Source of the DNA: Flavobacteriales bacterium
GTDB lineage: Bacteria > Bacteroidota > Bacteroidia > Flavobacteriales_F > PHOS-HE28
Assembly: GCA_013360395.1 (NCBI GenBank)
Contig: JABWBQ010000008.1
Location: 1-64,000, forward strand
Length of the DNA: 64,000 bases
Reading direction: 5' to 3'
Part shown: in pieces, positions 58,259-64,000 of the stretch
Position numbering within the stretch: position 1 is the first letter of the stretch
Layout: the number at the start of each line of letters is the position of its first letter
Translations under genes and position numbers: made by a program
The notes under the pieces: model-generated
Databases searched by the model: none
The model's input: the letters and a program-made list of their open reading frames with translations, nothing else
Told to the model about the DNA's origin: nothing

Positions 58259-59161
58259 ATGGACCATTGCGTCGACCCCATCAAGGTGGCCGCCTGGCAG
58301 GCCGAACGCCGGCGTCGGGGCGAGCGCATCGGCTTCGTACCCACGATGGGCGCGCTGCATGCCGGCCATCTCGCCTTGGTGCAGGAGGCGCGGCGGCGGT
58401 GCGACCGGGTGGTGGTGAGCATCTTCGTGAACCCCCTGCAGTTCAACAATCCCGAGGACCTGGCGCGGTATCCCCGGCAGCCCGAGGCCGACGCCGGACT
58501 GTTGCGCACTGCGGGCTGCGACCTGCTCTTCACGCCCGAGGCCGAGGGGATCTTCCGCGACCATCGGCCCCGGGAATACGACCTGGGCGGCCTGGACCTG
58601 CACTGGGAGGGTCCGGACCGGCCGGGGCATTTCCAAGGGGTGGTGAACGTGGTGGAACGGCTCTTCCACTATGTGCGGCCCGACATGGCCTTCTTCGGGG
58701 AGAAGGACCGCCAGCAGCTCACCATCATCAGGCACGTGGCACGCAGCCTGCACTGGCCGGAGGACATAGTGGCGTGTCCCACCCAACGCGAGGCCGATGG
58801 CCTGGCCATGAGCAGCCGTAACCAGCGGCTGGACCCGGCCGACCGGGCCCGGGCACCGCTGTTGTACCAGGCGTTGCAAGCCGTGGCCCGTGCCGCCTTC
58901 CGCAGTACCGTGGACCAGGCGCGCCAGGCCGGCCTGGACGTACTGGCCTCCGACCCGGCCATCCGGCCGGACCATCTCGGCATCGCCCACCCCGCGACCC
59001 TGGCACCGATCGACGGGTGGGACGGGCTCCAGGAGGCCGTTGTCCTGGTGGCCGCCCGGGTGGGCCCGGTACGTCTGATCGACAACCTGGTCCTGCAGCG
59101 GGATGGGCCGGGCGGCGATACCTTTGCCGCCCGCCATCCGCGGCATCCCCATGACCATTGA
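58259..59161 (+). CDS. panC: Pantoate-beta-alanine ligase
   Basis: Condenses pantoate and beta-alanine with ATP, the last step of pantothenate synthesis. The 300-residue protein has the HIGH-like motif in V-P-T-M30-G-A-L-H34-A-G-H37. It also has [13 protein letters not shown], the [10 protein letters not shown] segment, [10 protein letters not shown], and the M-S-S-R-N-Q-R-L signature loop. ATG 58259 is at the family start. The 3' end overlaps panD by 11 bp, so the beta-alanine supplier and consumer are co-expressed. Confidence 0.95.
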   Translation: MDHCVDPIKVAAWQAERRRRGERIGFVPTMGALHAGHLALVQEARRRCDRVVVSIFVNPLQFNNPEDLARYPRQPEADAGLLRTAGCDLLFTPEAEGIFRDHRPREYDLGGLDLHWEGPDRPGHFQGVVNVVERLFHYVRPDMAFFGEKDRQQLTIIRHVARSLHWPEDIVACPTQREADGLAMSSRNQRLDPADRARAPLLYQALQAVARAAFRSTVDQARQAGLDVLASDPAIRPDHLGIAHPATLAPIDGWDGLQEAVVLVAARVGPVRLIDNLVLQRDGPGGDTFAARHPRHPHDH

Positions 59162-59504
59162 AGTCCTTCGCGCCAAGATCCACCGCGTTCGTGTCACCGA
59201 GGCTGAGATCAACTACATCGGCAGCATCACCCTGGACGAGGACCTGATCGATGCCGCCGGCCTGGTGGAGGGCGAAAAGGTGCAGGTGCTCAACGTCAAC
59301 AACGGCGACCGGCTGTACACCTACGTCATCAAGGGCGCGCGGGGCAGCGGGGTGGTCTGCCTCAACGGCCCGGCGGCCCGGCGGGTGACCGTGGGCGACA
59401 TCGTGATCGTGGTGGCCTATGCGCACATGACCATCGAGGAGGCCCGCAGCCACCGCCCCACGGTGATCTTCCCGGACGAGCGCACCAACAAGCTCGTTCC
59501 ATAA
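59151..59504 (+). CDS. panD: Aspartate 1-decarboxylase (pyruvoyl-dependent)
   Basis: Produces beta-alanine for PanC. The 117-residue proenzyme self-cleaves at G24-S25 in N-Y-I-G-S-I-T-L-D to form the pyruvoyl group. Other family motifs are K-I-H-R-V-R-V-T near residue 9, [11 protein letters not shown], and N-G-P-A-A-R near residue 75. The ATG at 59151 lies inside the panC 3' end. UPF0104 and rfaE2 genes follow at 4 bp and by ATGA overlap, a common Flavobacteriales order. Confidence 0.96.
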   Translation: MTIEVLRAKIHRVRVTEAEINYIGSITLDEDLIDAAGLVEGEKVQVLNVNNGDRLYTYVIKGARGSGVVCLNGPAARRVTVGDIVIVVAYAHMTIEEARSHRPTVIFPDERTNKLVP

Positions 59505-59508
59505 GGAC

Positions 59509-60519
59509 ATGCGTAAGGCGGTGGTGGGCACCCTGAAAGTGGCGGTGCCCATCGCCCTGGGGATCGGGCTGGTGCTCCACTTCTACCGCCAGCTGGACGA
59601 GGCGCAGCGGGCCGCGCTCTTCGACGCCTTCGGCCGGGCCTCCGTGCCGTGGCTGTTGTGGAGCAACCTGCTGGGTTGGCTGAGCCACGTGAGCCGCGCC
59701 TGGCGCTGGCGCTATCTGCTGCGGCACATGGGCCATGCGCCCGGTTTCTGGTCCTGCTACCATGCCGTGATGGGCGGCTACTTCATGAACATGCTGCTTC
59801 CCCGCGCCGGCGAGGCCAGTCGCGCCGCCATGCTGTACCGGTCCGAGGGGGTGCCTTTCGAGAAGGGCTTCGGCACCATCCTGGCCGAGCGAGCCGTGGA
59901 CATGGTGATGCTCCTGGGCATCGCGGGCCTCACCCTGCTGCTGCAGGCCGACAAGCTGGACCTGTTCCGGCAGCGCATCGCGACCTTCCGGGCCCAGCAG
60001 GGACCGGCCGCCGAGGAGGGCGGAACGGGGTGGTGGCTGCTGGCGCTGCTGGGCGCCGCGGCCCTGGCGGCGACCTATCTGCTCCTGCAACGCCCGGCGG
60101 CGCGTGCCCGGCTGCGGGACGCTGTGCGCGGCTTCGCCGAGGGGATGCGTTCCATCCTGCGCACCCCGGACAAGGGGCCCTTCCTGTTCCACACCGTGCT
60201 CATCTGGGTGCTGTACGTGGCCATGTTCGCCGTGGGTTTCCTGGCCCTGCCCGAAACACGCACGGTGCCGGCCGCGGGGGTCATGGCCGGCTTCATCGCC
60301 GGGTCGGTGGGCATCGTGCTGGTGCAGGGCGGCATCGGGGCCTACCCGGCATTCGTGGCCTTGATCGTCAGCGTGTACATGACCGGTGGCGACGGCACCC
60401 TGATCCGCCCGGAGGCCCTGGCGATGGGATGGCTGCTGTGGGTGGCGCAAACGCTCATGATCATCAGCCTGGGAGGCCTCTCGCTACTTTTGGCCGCGCG
60501 CAAGCGTAGCAGCCCATGA
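59509..60519 (+). CDS. UPF0104 / lysylphosphatidylglycerol synthase transmembrane-domain protein
   Basis: A 336-residue polytopic protein with about eight spans. The UPF0104 pattern is [15 protein letters not shown], then [17 protein letters not shown], and late [16 protein letters not shown]. It matches the membrane flippase-like part of MprF-type proteins but lacks the soluble aminoacyl-transfer domain, so lipid transport or glycolipid export is more plausible than lysyl transfer. It is flanked within 4 bp by panD and overlaps rfaE2 by ATGA. Confidence 0.87.
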   Translation: MRKAVVGTLKVAVPIALGIGLVLHFYRQLDEAQRAALFDAFGRASVPWLLWSNLLGWLSHVSRAWRWRYLLRHMGHAPGFWSCYHAVMGGYFMNMLLPRAGEASRAAMLYRSEGVPFEKGFGTILAERAVDMVMLLGIAGLTLLLQADKLDLFRQRIATFRAQQGPAAEEGGTGWWLLALLGAAALAATYLLLQRPAARARLRDAVRGFAEGMRSILRTPDKGPFLFHTVLIWVLYVAMFAVGFLALPETRTVPAAGVMAGFIAGSVGIVLVQGGIGAYPAFVALIVSVYMTGGDGTLIRPEALAMGWLLWVAQTLMIISLGGLSLLLAARKRSSP

Positions 60520-61019
60520 CCGCCGAAACCGCCCCCGCCCCCGTGCACCCTCATCTGACGGACCGCGCCGGAGCGGTGCGCCTGGCCCATGTGTGGCGTG
60601 TGAAGGGTGACCGCATCGTGTTCACCAACGGGTGCTTCGACCTGCTGCACCGCGGCCATGTGGCGTACCTGGAAGAAGCCGCCGCCCTGGGCGACAGGCT
60701 GGTGGTGGGCATCAACAGCGACGCCAGTGTGCGGCGCCTGGGCAAGGGCCCCGACCGCCCGCTGAACGACGAACTGAGCCGGGCCCTGGTGGTGGCCGCC
60801 TTGCGCTGCGTGGACGCCGTGGTCATCTTCGAGGAGGACACCCCCCTGGAACTGATCACCGCCATCCGGCCCGATGTGCTGACCAAGGGCGGCGATTGGA
60901 AACCCGAGCAGATCGTGGGCGCCGATGTGGTGAAAGCCCACGGCGGCAGCGTGCACAGTCTGAAGTTCGTGGAAGGCTTTTCCACCACCGCCCTGGTCGA
61001 GCGGGTCCGCAAGGGCTGA
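60516..61019 (+). CDS. rfaE2: D-glycero-beta-D-manno-heptose 1-phosphate adenylyltransferase
   Basis: Activates heptose-1-phosphate with ATP to ADP-heptose for the LPS inner core. The 167-residue protein corresponds to the C-terminal nucleotidyltransferase half of HldE. The motif is G-C-F-D-L-L-H45-R-G-H48-V, with later [18 protein letters not shown] and V-L-T-K-G-G-D-W. As a stand-alone gene it needs a separate kinase (RfaE1/HldA) elsewhere. It starts with an ATGA overlap on the UPF0104 stop. Confidence 0.92.
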   Translation: MTAETAPAPVHPHLTDRAGAVRLAHVWRVKGDRIVFTNGCFDLLHRGHVAYLEEAAALGDRLVVGINSDASVRRLGKGPDRPLNDELSRALVVAALRCVDAVVIFEEDTPLELITAIRPDVLTKGGDWKPEQIVGADVVKAHGGSVHSLKFVEGFSTTALVERVRKG

Positions 61020-61153
61020 GACCGTCCGCCATGCGTTGTCGCTCGGCCCAAGGGCATGTTGTTCATCGGCCCGGCACTTTGCGCCCCGGGAAGGGCCACC
61101 GCGCCATGCGGCCGATCACCGCTTCTGCTCCGGGCCTGACCTGAACCGACGCC

Positions 61154-62596
61154 ATGGCCAAGGTGCGTTCCCAATACGTCTGCCAGAATTGCGGTTCGGC
61201 CTTTCCACAGTGGCTGGGCCAATGCCCTGGCTGCAAGCAGTGGAACACCCTGGCCGAGGAGGTGCGCGACCGCGTGGAGGAGAAGCGCGGGACCCCGGCC
61301 AGCGTGAAAGGCCGTACGGCCAGGCCCGTGGCCATCGGCGACATTCCCGCACAGGAGGGTCCGCGGATCCCGCTCAGCGACGGTGAGCTGGCCCGGGTGC
61401 TTGGCGGTGGCCTGGTGCCCGGCAGCATCACGCTCATCGGCGGCGAACCGGGCATCGGCAAGAGCACCCTGCTGCTGCAAACGGCCCTGCGCGACCCGCA
61501 ACTGCGGACCCTGTACATCTCCGGTGAGGAGAGCGAGCACCAGGTGAGGATGCGGGCGGAGCGGCTGGGCGTGGCGCGTAACGAGCCGCACGTAACGGGT
61601 GGCCGATCGTTCGGGGACGGGTCCCCGGCTCGCCGGTCGTCACTCGCCGCCGGCCACGCCGACAGCTGCTACGTCTTGACGGAAACGAACACGCAGAACA
61701 TCTTCCGGCATATCGAGGCGCTGAAGCCCGGGTTGGTGGTGATCGACAGCGTGCAGACCCTGCACACGGCCGCCTTGGACGCCAGCCCCGGCAGCGTGGG
61801 GCAGGTGCGCGAGTGCACGGCCGAGATCATGCGCTTCGCCAAGACCGCCGACGTACCCTTCGTGCTCATCGGCCACATCACCAAGGACGGGTACATCGCC
61901 GGGCCGAAGGTGCTGGAGCACATGGTGGACTGTGTGCTGCAGTTCGAGGGCGACCGCGACCATGCGTACCGGTTGCTGCGGCCGCTCAAGAACCGCTTCG
62001 GCAGCACCAACGAGCTGGGCATCTACGAGATGCACGGCACGGGTCTGGCCGCCGTGGAGGACACGGGCCGGCTGCTGCTGGGTGAGCGGGAGGACAGCCC
62101 CAGCGGCGTGGCCGTGTGCGCCACCTTGGAAGGGCAGCGCCCCCTGTTGGTGGAGGTGCAGGCGCTGGTGAGCAGCGCGGTGTACGGCACACCCCAGCGC
62201 AGCGCCACCGGCTTCGACCTGCGGCGCCTGAACATGCTGTTGGCCGTGCTCGAAAAGCGGTGCGGCTTCCGCCTGGGGCAGAAGGACGTCTTCCTGAACC
62301 TGGCCGGCGGCCTGCGCGTGGAGGAGCCGGCGATCGACCTGGCCGTGGCCTGTGCCGTGCTCAGCAGCAATGTGGACATCCCCATTCCCATGGACACGGT
62401 GTTCTGCGGTGAGGTGGGCCTCACCGGCGAGGTGCGGCCGGTGGCACGCACCGAGCAACGCATCGCCGAGGCGCGCAAGCTGGGGTTCCGCCGCATGCTC
62501 ATTGCCCAGGGCGGCAAGGGAGCGGTCTCCGCCGAGGGCATCACGGTGGTCCCGGTGAGCCGCATGAGCGAGGTGCCCGCGCTCCTGTTCGGCTGA
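61154..62596 (+). CDS. radA: DNA repair protein RadA (with in-frame insertion)
   Basis: A RecA-like ATPase/Lon-like protein that promotes branch migration in recombination. The 480-residue protein has the zinc motif C10-x-x-C13...C24-x-x-C27, Walker A G97-E-P-G-I-G-K-S-T, the R-A-E-R-L-G segment, L-K-N-R-F-G-S-T-N-E, and the C-terminal Lon-type domain. Residues about 144-169 form a Gly/Ser/Arg-rich insertion between R-A-E-R-L-G-V and S-C-Y-V-L-T-E-T. That join is normally short, and the DNA here contains a palindrome. The frame is open and the motifs are intact, so it is probably functional. Confidence 0.94.
   Translation: MAKVRSQYVCQNCGSAFPQWLGQCPGCKQWNTLAEEVRDRVEEKRGTPASVKGRTARPVAIGDIPAQEGPRIPLSDGELARVLGGGLVPGSITLIGGEPGIGKSTLLLQTALRDPQLRTLYISGEESEHQVRMRAERLGVARNEPHVTGGRSFGDGSPARRSSLAAGHADSCYVLTETNTQNIFRHIEALKPGLVVIDSVQTLHTAALDASPGSVGQVRECTAEIMRFAKTADVPFVLIGHITKDGYIAGPKVLEHMVDCVLQFEGDRDHAYRLLRPLKNRFGSTNELGIYEMHGTGLAAVEDTGRLLLGEREDSPSGVAVCATLEGQRPLLVEVQALVSSAVYGTPQRSATGFDLRRLNMLLAVLEKRCGFRLGQKDVFLNLAGGLRVEEPAIDLAVACAVLSSNVDIPIPMDTVFCGEVGLTGEVRPVARTEQRIAEARKLGFRRMLIAQGGKGAVSAEGITVVPVSRMSEVPALLFG
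61604..61639. repeat. Palindromic insertion within radA
   Basis: CGGGGAC (61612-61618) and GTCCCCG (61621-61627) pair around GG. An outer stem of CGATCG (61604-61609) with CGGTCG (61634-61639) has one wobble pair. It lies within the unusual Gly/Ser/Arg-rich insertion of RadA. Confidence 0.55.
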
Positions 62597-62610
62597 ACCG
62601 GCCAATGGCC

Positions 62611-62628
62611 TCCGCGGTGTTCCGCGGA
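62611..62628. terminator. Hairpin between convergent radA and T9SS genes
   Basis: TCCGCGG and CCGCGGA pair perfectly around a 4-nt TGTT loop, 15 nt after the radA stop. No T run. Confidence 0.55.
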
Positions 62629-62644
62629 CCGGACACCAATGTTA

Positions 62645-62655
62645 TTGAGATAGCC
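62645..62655 (-). repeat. Solo end of the 73-bp element downstream of a T9SS gene
   Basis: On the minus strand it reads GGCTATCTCAA, 1 nt after the stop of the T9SS gene ending at 62657. It matches the terminal inverted repeat of the element at 8695-8767, and similarity may continue a few bases (AACA...TTGG). Confidence 0.4.
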
Positions 62656-62656
62656 T

Positions 62657-64000
62657 CTACTGCTTCAGCAGCCGCTGGCTCCACACCTGATCCGCCGATC
62701 CCACCCGCACCAGGTACACGCCGGCCGGGAGACCTTCGGGCAGGGTGACCGCCACCGGAGCCGCGCTGTGGGTGATCCGTTGTGCGAGCACCAGGCCCCC
62801 GCGCAGGTCCAGCACGGTGAGGTCCAGGTCCTGTGGGGCCGTACCGGGAAGTTGCATCCAGCACGTGTTGTCCAACAGGGGCTGCGGCCAGATGCGAAGG
62901 TCCTCCCCGACGGCGGCTTCCAGGGCGCGTTGCGGGGCCATCGGCGTGTTGTCGATGATCACCTGGCAGCTTTCCCCGAAGGGGCAGTAGGTGCCGCCGC
63001 CGTCGAAGCTGGCCTGCACCGTGACGTTGTACGTGTCGCCGTCCACCAGGGGCAGGGTGTACCAGCTCAGCACCAGCGAGGCCGAGGTGGCCACCACCTG
63101 GCGCACGAAGCCGCCGCCGTCCCGCTCGAACCGGAAGCGGTAGTGCGTGGCCCCGGCGAGCGGGTAACAGTGCACTTTGTCCGAGGCGCCGAAGCTGCGC
63201 ACCACCCCGCAGGAATAGTTGAGGTGGTACGGTGCGTCGATGAGCTTGGTGTCCGGGCAGCTCTCGGGCACGGAGAGCACTTGCAGGCGGCAGGCCGCAC
63301 CGAAGGGGCCGTACACACCGTTCACCAGGGTCCGCACGCGCACGTTGAGCAGCAGGTCCAGGGGCAGGGGGTTGGTGACGATGCTGGCCAGGGCCAGGCG
63401 GCAGGCGCGCGTGGCCACGGCGGGTCCGAAACCACCGCTGGTGGCGTGCGTGCGCAGGATCCTGCGCGAGTAGCTGCCGTTGGGGTCGAAGAACCAGAAC
63501 TGATAACCGTCGTCGGTCTGGTCACCCACGCCCCATTCGGCGCTCACGGCCGGGTCGGGGTCGCATTCGATGGCATCGCCGATCAGCAGGTCCTCCTTGT
63601 CGCAGTTGCGGAAGGTGAGGTCCACCGTGCCGTTGGGCAGGCAGAACCCCTGCTGGTTGTACAGGGCGCTTTCGGTGGTGAAGCCGCCACCGTTGCCCAC
63701 GTTGTCGATGATGCGCAGGCCGGAGGTGTCGCGCAGCACATAGCCGCCACCGGGGATGCCGTCGCCCCCCGCATCGAGCACCCGCAGCCGGAAGCAGCCC
63801 GTGGGCAGGCAAGCGCTCACGGTCAGGGTGGCATTGTCCGGGTAGCCGCTTCCGCTCAGGATGGCATAGGTGAAGCCGATGGGGATGATCTCCCAGCTGG
63901 TCTCGGCGCCGTTGCCGTCCGTGGTGAGTTCCAGTTCGATCGGGTTGTCACAGCCCAGGAGCACGCCCGCCAGGCGGGTCCTCGAGGTGCCGTTGTAGGT
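62657..64000 (-). CDS. Large T9SS cargo protein (5' end outside window)
   Basis: At least 447 residues of a secreted protein whose start lies beyond the window; the frame is open to base 64000. It contains Cys-rich beta domains (C-F-R-L-R-V-L-D-A-G-G-D-G-I-P-G-G-G-Y, as found in Bacteroidota surface proteins) and fibronectin-like sandwiches (H-Y-R-F-R-F-E-R-D-G-G-G, G-D-T-Y-N-V-T-V-Q-A-S-F). The end is a T9SS type A sorting domain (L-R-I-W-P-Q-P-L-L ... G-L-P-A-G-V-Y-L-V-R-V). Probably exported by the type IX system; specific function unknown. The GTG at 63964 is not the true start, because the frame continues upstream. Confidence 0.82.
   Translation of the reverse strand, partial: TYNGTSRTRLAGVLLGCDNPIELELTTDGNGAETSWEIIPIGFTYAILSGSGYPDNATLTVSACLPTGCFRLRVLDAGGDGIPGGGYVLRDTSGLRIIDNVGNGGGFTTESALYNQQGFCLPNGTVDLTFRNCDKEDLLIGDAIECDPDPAVSAEWGVGDQTDDGYQFWFFDPNGSYSRRILRTHATSGGFGPAVATRACRLALASIVTNPLPLDLLLNVRVRTLVNGVYGPFGAACRLQVLSVPESCPDTKLIDAPYHLNYSCGVVRSFGASDKVHCYPLAGATHYRFRFERDGGGFVRQVVATSASLVLSWYTLPLVDGDTYNVTVQASFDGGGTYCPFGESCQVIIDNTPMAPQRALEAAVGEDLRIWPQPLLDNTCWMQLPGTAPQDLDLTVLDLRGGLVLAQRITHSAAPVAVTLPEGLPAGVYLVRVGSADQVWSQRLLKQ

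Noticed and set aside
63962-63964. GTG as start of the last T9SS gene
   Set aside because: The frame stays open for 12 more codons to the window edge and the predicted N-terminus has no signal peptide, so the gene begins outside the window.

Overview
The window is about two thirds G+C, densely coded, and comes from the chromosome of a high-GC member of the Bacteroidota, most likely Flavobacteriales. Three things point there. Secreted proteins carry type IX secretion (T9SS) C-terminal sorting domains. Many families are typical of the group (DUF3098, DUF4270, DUF3109, DUF6427-like, the long IspG). Promoter -7 boxes follow TAnnTTTG, often in a G+C-shifted form, TA[CT]CTT[CT]G. Assignments rest on reading translations and motifs; no database search was possible.

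Layout. 1-7.3 kb: sigma factor with an anti-sigma-like partner, a thioredoxin-fold protein, purD and purQ around two membrane proteins, and a CotH/lamin-tail protein. 7.3-15 kb: a T9SS cargo protein, a 73-bp inverted-repeat element, a cation efflux gene, dnaG, a MORN-type lipoprotein, a polyprenyl synthase and a DUF4230 protein. 14.7-25.5 kb: a redoxin lipoprotein coupled to a cytochrome c/copper monooxygenase, transporters, a cyclase with hemW, a histidine kinase with a duplicated sensor module, an AsmA-like giant, tRNA-Arg and DUF3109. 25.5-36.6 kb: nrdB/nrdA, a T9SS protein coupled to a collagen-like repeat protein, glyS, two back-to-back toxin-antitoxin-like pairs, and ispG. 36.6-46.9 kb: a regulator/membrane pair with a palindromic operator-promoter, an M23 peptidase, DUF3108, leuS, and the ftsX-DUF3098-uppP-truB-queA run. 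46.9-54.1 kb: a repeat cluster, ispD with a PIN toxin-antitoxin cassette in its 3' end, rlmN, an outer-membrane protein, tRNA-Leu, dCMP deaminase, an S41 protease, a lipoprotein, sodA and a TM2 protein. 54.1-64 kb: glycogen synthase-DUF4270-glmS on one strand, panC-panD-UPF0104-rfaE2-radA on the other, and the 3' part of another T9SS cargo gene.

Most genes are housekeeping. They cover purine, deoxynucleotide, pantothenate and MEP isoprenoid synthesis, undecaprenyl recycling, aminoacylation, tRNA/rRNA modification and replication. Many neighbours overlap by ATGA or TGATG and are probably translationally coupled.

The most unusual observation is a 691-bp cassette (PIN toxin plus small partner) in the 3' end of ispD. 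It is bounded by 32-bp direct repeats and leaves behind the apparent old ispD 3' end. Other points worth following: -7 boxes only 4-7 nt before many start codons, which predicts leaderless mRNAs; palindromic sequence inserted in frame in leuS and radA; a MITE-like element after a T9SS gene; and a sensor kinase with a tandemly duplicated input domain.
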